Assembly (NCBI GenBank): GCA_003481005.1
Contig: QUKC01000004.1
Location: 89,378 to 153,377 of the forward strand
Direction of reading: 5' to 3'
From: Firmicutes bacterium TM09-10
GTDB lineage: Bacteria; Bacillota; Clostridia; Lachnospirales; Lachnospiraceae
DNA: 64,000 nucleotides
Of the stretch, positions 60,298 through 64,000 are shown in pieces. Made by a program: the position numbers and the translations under genes. The notes below the pieces were generated by a model, which was not told the origin of the DNA, made no database searches, and saw only the letters and a program-made list of their open reading frames with translations. Every line of letters begins with the position of its first letter. Positions within the stretch are counted from its first letter, which is position 1.

Positions 60298-61329
60298 TTA
60301 GTAATTCAGCTCCGCCAGATCGTAGATGAGACGCTCGGAAGCTTCCCAGCCGAGGCAGGCATCCGTGATGGACTTTCCATAAACGCCGCCGCCAACCTTC
60401 TGGTTGCCTTCTTCGATATAGCTCTCGATCATAACGCCCTTGACGAAGTTGTGGATGTCGGGGCTTAAATGACGGCTGTGCATCACCTCTTTGACGATTC
60501 GAACCTGCTGGTCAAACTGCTTATTGGAGTTGGAATGGTTGGAATCGATAATGCAGGCGGGGTTTTTTAAATCACGCTCGTTATAAAGACCGAGCAGGAT
60601 CTGCAGATCCTCGTAATGATAGTTGGGAATGTTGCGTCCGTGCTTGCTTGTCGCGCCGCGCAGGACGGTGTGGGCGAGGTCGTTGCCGTTTGTCTGCACT
60701 TCATAGCCGCGGTAGATGAATCTGTGCGGATGCTGTGCGGCATAAACGGAGTTCAGCATAACGGAGAAGTCACCACTGGTAGGGTTCTTCATGCCAGACG
60801 GAAGATCGAAGCCACTAACCGTCAGACGGTGCTGCTGATCCTCTACGCTGCGGGCGCCGATTGCCACATAGGACAGAATATCGGATACATAGCCCCAGTT
60901 TTCGGGATAGAGCATTTCATCGGCAGCGCTGAGGCCGGTTTCGGACAGCGCACGGATGTGCATATGGCGCATCGCGATCAGACCGTGCAGGAAATCCTCT
61001 TTTTTTTCAGGGTCGGGCTGATGAACAATACCCTTGTAGCCGTCGCCGGTGGTACGGGGCTTATTGGTGTAAATTCTCGGAATCAGGATCAGGCGGTCGG
61101 ATACCTTGTCGTTGACTTTTGCAAGACGGTGGATATAATCGCAGACCGCATCCTCGTTATCTGCAGAGCAGGGACCGATGATGACTAACAGCTTGTCGCT
61201 TTTGCCGGTGAGGACGTCGCGGATTTCAGCGTCACGCTTCTGCTTGATTGGAACCAGAGAATCCGGAACCGGATACTGCTCCCGGATTTCATCGGGAGTA
61301 GGAAGTTTTCTGATATAATCGAAACTCAT
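60298..61329 (-). CDS. aroF: 3-deoxy-7-phosphoheptulonate synthase (DAHP synthase, type I)
   Basis: 343-aa TIM barrel of the AroF/G/H type, first step of the shikimate pathway (PEP plus erythrose 4-phosphate). Conserved: LLVIIGPCSADN, RIYTNKPRTTGDGYKG, GARSVEDQQHRLTVSGFDLPSGMKNPTSGD, VLRGATSKHGRN and IDSNHSNSNKQ. The ATG at 61329 follows AAGGAG and gives the normal length; an in-frame extension to 61440 overlaps the promoter. The AroF/G/H isozyme cannot be told from sequence. Confidence 0.95.
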   Translation of the reverse strand: MSFDYIRKLPTPDEIREQYPVPDSLVPIKQKRDAEIRDVLTGKSDKLLVIIGPCSADNEDAVCDYIHRLAKVNDKVSDRLILIPRIYTNKPRTTGDGYKGIVHQPDPEKKEDFLHGLIAMRHMHIRALSETGLSAADEMLYPENWGYVSDILSYVAIGARSVEDQQHRLTVSGFDLPSGMKNPTSGDFSVMLNSVYAAQHPHRFIYRGYEVQTNGNDLAHTVLRGATSKHGRNIPNYHYEDLQILLGLYNERDLKNPACIIDSNHSNSNKQFDQQVRIVKEVMHSRHLSPDIHNFVKGVMIESYIEEGNQKVGGGVYGKSITDACLGWEASERLIYDLAELNY

Positions 61330-61411
61330 GACTTTTCTCCTTCGCAGGCGGTGCCGATGAAGCACCATTCTCTTTCCGGCTGCATATTTATGCAGAACGG
61401 AAGCGGTTTTC

Positions 61412-61440
61412 ATTATAGTATAGGAAAAACGCAGGCGCAA
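61412..61440 (-). promoter_or_regulatory. SigA promoter of the DAHP synthase gene
   Basis: Minus strand TTGCGC (61440-61435), 17-base spacer, TATAAT (61417-61412). A second register TTGGCT/TATACT overlaps it. The leader holds a small CTGCATAAATATGCAG hairpin. Confidence 0.7.
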
Positions 61441-61469
61441 GCCAATTTTATGATTTCGTACCAGTTTCC

Positions 61470-61640
61470 ATGTAGCTTTCCGCGGGCAGATTTCATGCTC
61501 GCATGAAAATCTGCTTACGGAAAGCTACAGAGGGAGCGCCGCTTTATGAGCAAAAATAGCTGCAAAGCAGCGGAGAGCATCGAAGATGCGGTTTTGCGAA
61601 TGGCGCGGGAAACTGTGCAAATAGCGCGGGAAACTGGTTG
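61470..61640 (-). repeat. Dispersed repeat C, copy 2, with its hairpin
   Basis: 61530-61609 is the near-identical reverse complement of 8386-8465. The adjacent hairpin GTAGCTTTCCG...CGGAAAGCTAC (about 61471-61527) has the tip CATGCTCGCATG, homologous to the tip of the 8466-8524 hairpin. GCGCGGGAAACTG occurs twice (61604 and 61625). The 334-bp gap 61330-61663 holds this repeat and the DAHP synthase promoter, and no gene. Confidence 0.78.
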
Positions 61641-61663
61641 CTGATGCGCGAAAAACAGTCAAT

Positions 61664-62989
61664 TCACTTATGACGCCGCGACAAAACAAAAAACAGCGCT
61701 GCTGCGCAGAGTATCGTCAGGAGCACCTGCCCGAAGAGCATGCCCTGGAACAGTCCGGGAATGCCGGAGAGCGGCAGGATGAAAAAAACGAAGAACAGCC
61801 GCACGGCGAGGGACAGGATTTGGAACAGAAAAGTACAGCCTGTTTTTCCAAGCCCGTTTAAAATCGAAAGCAGCGTCGTATTCAGGTACAGAAAAGGGCA
61901 GAGAAAACAAAACATCCGAATCAGCTGGCCGGCAAGCACGCTTCCAAACAGCGCAGAGCCGATGAAGTTTCCGCACAGAGAAAAGGCGGCAGTACAGCCG
62001 ACGCCGATGAGAAGACAGAAGCGGGTGCACTGGAAAATGGCACTGTAGATGGCGCTCTGGTTATTCGAGGCGTCCGCACGGGAGATGGTCGGCATGAGCA
62101 GGACAGCAATCGAATTAGTCAGCGCGCCGGGAAACAGGATGCAGGTCATCGCCATGCCGGTGTATACGCCATAAGCAGAAAGCGCCTGATGGGAGGAATA
62201 GCCAAATAGCTGCAGGCTGACCGGGATGCGGGAGGATTCGATTGTTCCGAGCAGATGCAGGCAGACCCGCGTGGCGCACAGGGGTGCAGCGAAGGAAAAC
62301 AGTCTGGAAAACAGCTCCGGCAGGGGGAGGTTGAGCGGAAGGCTTTCAGGCAGTTTTTTCGAAAAATGGATTCTTGCGGCAAAAACGGAAACCACCATGG
62401 AAGCGCATTCCCCGATGACAAGTCCGACTGCGGCGAGCTGAATCGTACAGGAAAGTCCGCGAGCTGTCGCATACTGCCAAAAAAGCATGACGCTGCCGAC
62501 GCGGAAGCACTGTTCAAAAACCTGACAGAACGCCGGAAGAAAGGATTTTCGGATGCCGTAATAATAGCCGTTGATACACGAATGGATACAGGCGGCGGGA
62601 AAGGAGAGGGCGGCGATTTTTAAAAGCGGCGCACAGCGCGTTTCTTTTAATAAAAAGTCGGAAATAAAATCAGCCTCCCGCCAGACAAAGAGCGTGCAGA
62701 GGCACGAAAGGACGAACGAGACGGACAGACCGGTAAGCAATATCCTGCGTTTGGCGTAGATTGCTGCTTCCGGTTCTGCGGCGGTAAATTTGGAGATTGA
62801 ACTCTGGATGGCAGAGGTACACAGCGCAAAGGAAAGAGCGAGCACCGGACTGATCAGCTCATAGATGCCCATTTGCTCCGCACCGAAGGTGCGGGAGAGG
62901 AAAATCCGGTAAAAAAAGCCGATAATGCGGCTGAAAACTCCGGCGGCAGTCAGCAAAAGAGCGCCCTTCAACAGATGATTTTTATACAT
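61664..62989 (-). CDS. SpoVB/MurJ-like polysaccharide flippase
   Basis: 441-aa membrane protein of the MOP superfamily with about fourteen helices. The N-terminus MYKNHLLKGALLLTAAGVFSRIIGFFYRIFLSRTFGAEQMGIYELI is characteristic of SpoVB/YtgP-type lipid-linked oligosaccharide exporters; LFPGALTNSIAVLLMPTISRADA and LNGLGKTGCTFLFQ follow. SpoVB acts in spore cortex synthesis, but paralogues act in vegetative walls, so the exact role is open. The start at 62989 fits the family; a longer frame to 63127 adds no signal. Confidence 0.86.
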   Translation of the reverse strand: MYKNHLLKGALLLTAAGVFSRIIGFFYRIFLSRTFGAEQMGIYELISPVLALSFALCTSAIQSSISKFTAAEPEAAIYAKRRILLTGLSVSFVLSCLCTLFVWREADFISDFLLKETRCAPLLKIAALSFPAACIHSCINGYYYGIRKSFLPAFCQVFEQCFRVGSVMLFWQYATARGLSCTIQLAAVGLVIGECASMVVSVFAARIHFSKKLPESLPLNLPLPELFSRLFSFAAPLCATRVCLHLLGTIESSRIPVSLQLFGYSSHQALSAYGVYTGMAMTCILFPGALTNSIAVLLMPTISRADASNNQSAIYSAIFQCTRFCLLIGVGCTAAFSLCGNFIGSALFGSVLAGQLIRMFCFLCPFLYLNTTLLSILNGLGKTGCTFLFQILSLAVRLFFVFFILPLSGIPGLFQGMLFGQVLLTILCAAALFFVLSRRHK

Positions 62990-63134
62990 GGCAAAAAACG
63001 TCCCGGGAATCCTTACTGAAAGTATACGCGCAGGAACAAGGTGACAGAACTGCCCCTGCAGTGCCGCATATGTGTGGATCAAAAAAGCGTCACCACGCGT
63101 ATCGGTGCGAAAAGCTGCAGTATGCATAAAACAG

Positions 63135-63163
63135 TTGCGCCGCCTGTTGTTTTACGGTATACT
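63135..63163 (+). promoter_or_regulatory. Promoter of purB
   Basis: TTGCGC (63135-63140), 17-base spacer, TATACT (63158-63163). No purine riboswitch is visible in the short leader. Confidence 0.55.
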
Positions 63164-63220
63164 TTCGGTGTCGAAATTGTTTTCAATAACCTAATACACA
63201 GGAGAGGATGGTTGTTTTTG

Positions 63221-64000
63221 ATGAGCACAGACAGATATACAAGCCCGTTATCGGAACGGTATGCAAGCCGCGAAATGCAGTTCATTTTTTCTCAGGATAT
63301 GAAGTTCCAGACCTGGAGAAGACTCTGGATTGCGTTGGCAGAGACAGAAAAGGAACTCGGACTTCCGATCACACAGGAGCAGATCGATGAGCTGAAAAGC
63401 CATGCGACTGATATCAACTACGATGTGGCAAAAGCGCGCGAGAAGGAAGTGCGCCATGACGTTATGAGTCATGTGTATGCCTACGGTGTACAGTGCCCGA
63501 AGGCGAAGGGCATTATCCATCTGGGAGCAACCTCCTGCTATGTAGGGGATAATACCGATATTATTATTATGGCAAAGGCCCTCGAGCTGGTTCGCAAAAA
63601 GCTGTTAAATGTCATCCGCGAGCTGGCAGATTTTGCAGACAAGCAGAAGGACCTGCCGACACTGGCATTTACCCATTTTCAGCCCGCGCAGCCTACGACA
63701 GTCGGTAAACGCGCCTCTCTGTGGCTGCAGGAGTTTTACATGGATCTGTGCGATCTGGACTATGTAAAGGATTCCCTGCGTCTGCTTGGTTCCAAGGGTA
63801 CGACCGGTACACAGGCATCTTTCCTGGAATTGTTTGCGGGAGATCAGGAAAAGGTGGACCGCCTCGACCCCATGATCGCTGAAAAATTAGGCTTCCCCGG
63901 TTGCTATCCGGTATCCGGACAGACCTATTCCCGTAAAGTTGATACCAGAGTGATGAATGTGTTGGCCGGCATTGCAGCCAGTGCACACAAGATGTCCAAC
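63221..64000 (+). CDS. purB: Adenylosuccinate lyase, 5' part
   Basis: 260 codons are present and the frame is open at the window edge. It belongs to the fumarase/aspartase superfamily and acts in two steps of purine synthesis. Recognised from [92 protein letters not shown] and the start of [23 protein letters not shown] (63201-63207) lies 13 bases before the ATG, slightly far; a TTG at 63212 is an alternative start. Confidence 0.95.
   Translation, partial: MSTDRYTSPLSERYASREMQFIFSQDMKFQTWRRLWIALAETEKELGLPITQEQIDELKSHATDINYDVAKAREKEVRHDVMSHVYAYGVQCPKAKGIIHLGATSCYVGDNTDIIIMAKALELVRKKLLNVIRELADFADKQKDLPTLAFTHFQPAQPTTVGKRASLWLQEFYMDLCDLDYVKDSLRLLGSKGTTGTQASFLELFAGDQEKVDRLDPMIAEKLGFPGCYPVSGQTYSRKVDTRVMNVLAGIAASAHKMSN

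Noticed and set aside
63208..63390. 60-aa ORF starting [12 protein letters not shown]
   Set aside because: It overlaps the purB start in another frame. The purB frame from 63221 is unmistakable and runs to the window edge.

Overview
The window looks like a chromosomal segment of an anaerobic, endospore-forming Clostridia of the Lachnospiraceae type, at roughly even GC by eye. This rests on the sporulation genes (spoIIAA-spoIIAB-sigF, spoVAA-AB-AC, sleC, spoIIM, a CotF-like pair), on a CIRCE element and Firmicutes LexA boxes, and on Firmicutes synteny (yloC-remA-gmk-rpoZ, pgsA-cinA-recA-rny, nudF-spoIIM-xerD). It carries no rRNA, tRNA, CRISPR, phage or transposase gene that I can recognise.

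Layout. 1-4.7 kb: valS, a 55-aa ORF and a membrane zinc-ribbon/TPR protein. 4.8-8.3 kb: the SigF control operon and spoVAA-AB-AC behind a SigG-like promoter. 8.5-13.4 kb: a MATE exporter, a PfoR-like PTS IIC protein and a large glycosidase-like TIM-barrel protein. 13.6-18.5 kb: PrsA, CIRCE-controlled HtpG and the cortex-lytic enzyme SleC. 18.6-20.5 kb: a GntR/ABC operon. 20.7-26.6 kb: a three-gene operon of a 1186-aa scaffold (DUF5717-like), a divergent Hsp70/actin-fold ATPase (DUF5716-like) and a TPR-like protein. 26.6-32.6 kb: a PHP phosphatase, gap-pgk-tpiA and glgA. 32.9-36.4 kb: a lipoprotein, the CotF-like pair and rqcH. 36.7-44.2 kb: a cell-wall-sugar salvage operon (MurR-like regulator, MurQ, ABC importer without ATPase, NamZ, TIM-barrel epimerase). 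44.4-49.8 kb: yloC, remA, gmk, rpoZ, rimO, pgsA, cinA. 49.8-60.2 kb: a secreted protein, an SDR, recA-recX, rny, a clostripain-like protease, a zinc-ribbon protein, nudF, spoIIM, xerD. 60.3-64 kb: DAHP synthase, a SpoVB-like flippase and the 5' part of purB.

The most unusual content is of two kinds. The first is the Hsp70-like/giant-scaffold operon at 20.7-26.6 kb, divergent from a GntR/ABC operon with the two -35 boxes almost touching. The second is a dense set of intergenic palindromic repeats in several families. One family sits directly after terminators, one has CAATAGAAT arms and supplies the stop codons of spoIIAA and htpG, one 88-bp block carries its own Shine-Dalgarno in front of spoIIAB and of a coat gene, and one about 140-bp block occurs in opposite orientations at 8.4 and 61.5 kb. 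A separate 165-bp long inverted repeat follows glgA. Comparing the 5.2 kb and 34.05 kb copies shows a 40-bp palindrome present in one and absent from the other. All homology calls are made from memory of families, without database searches.
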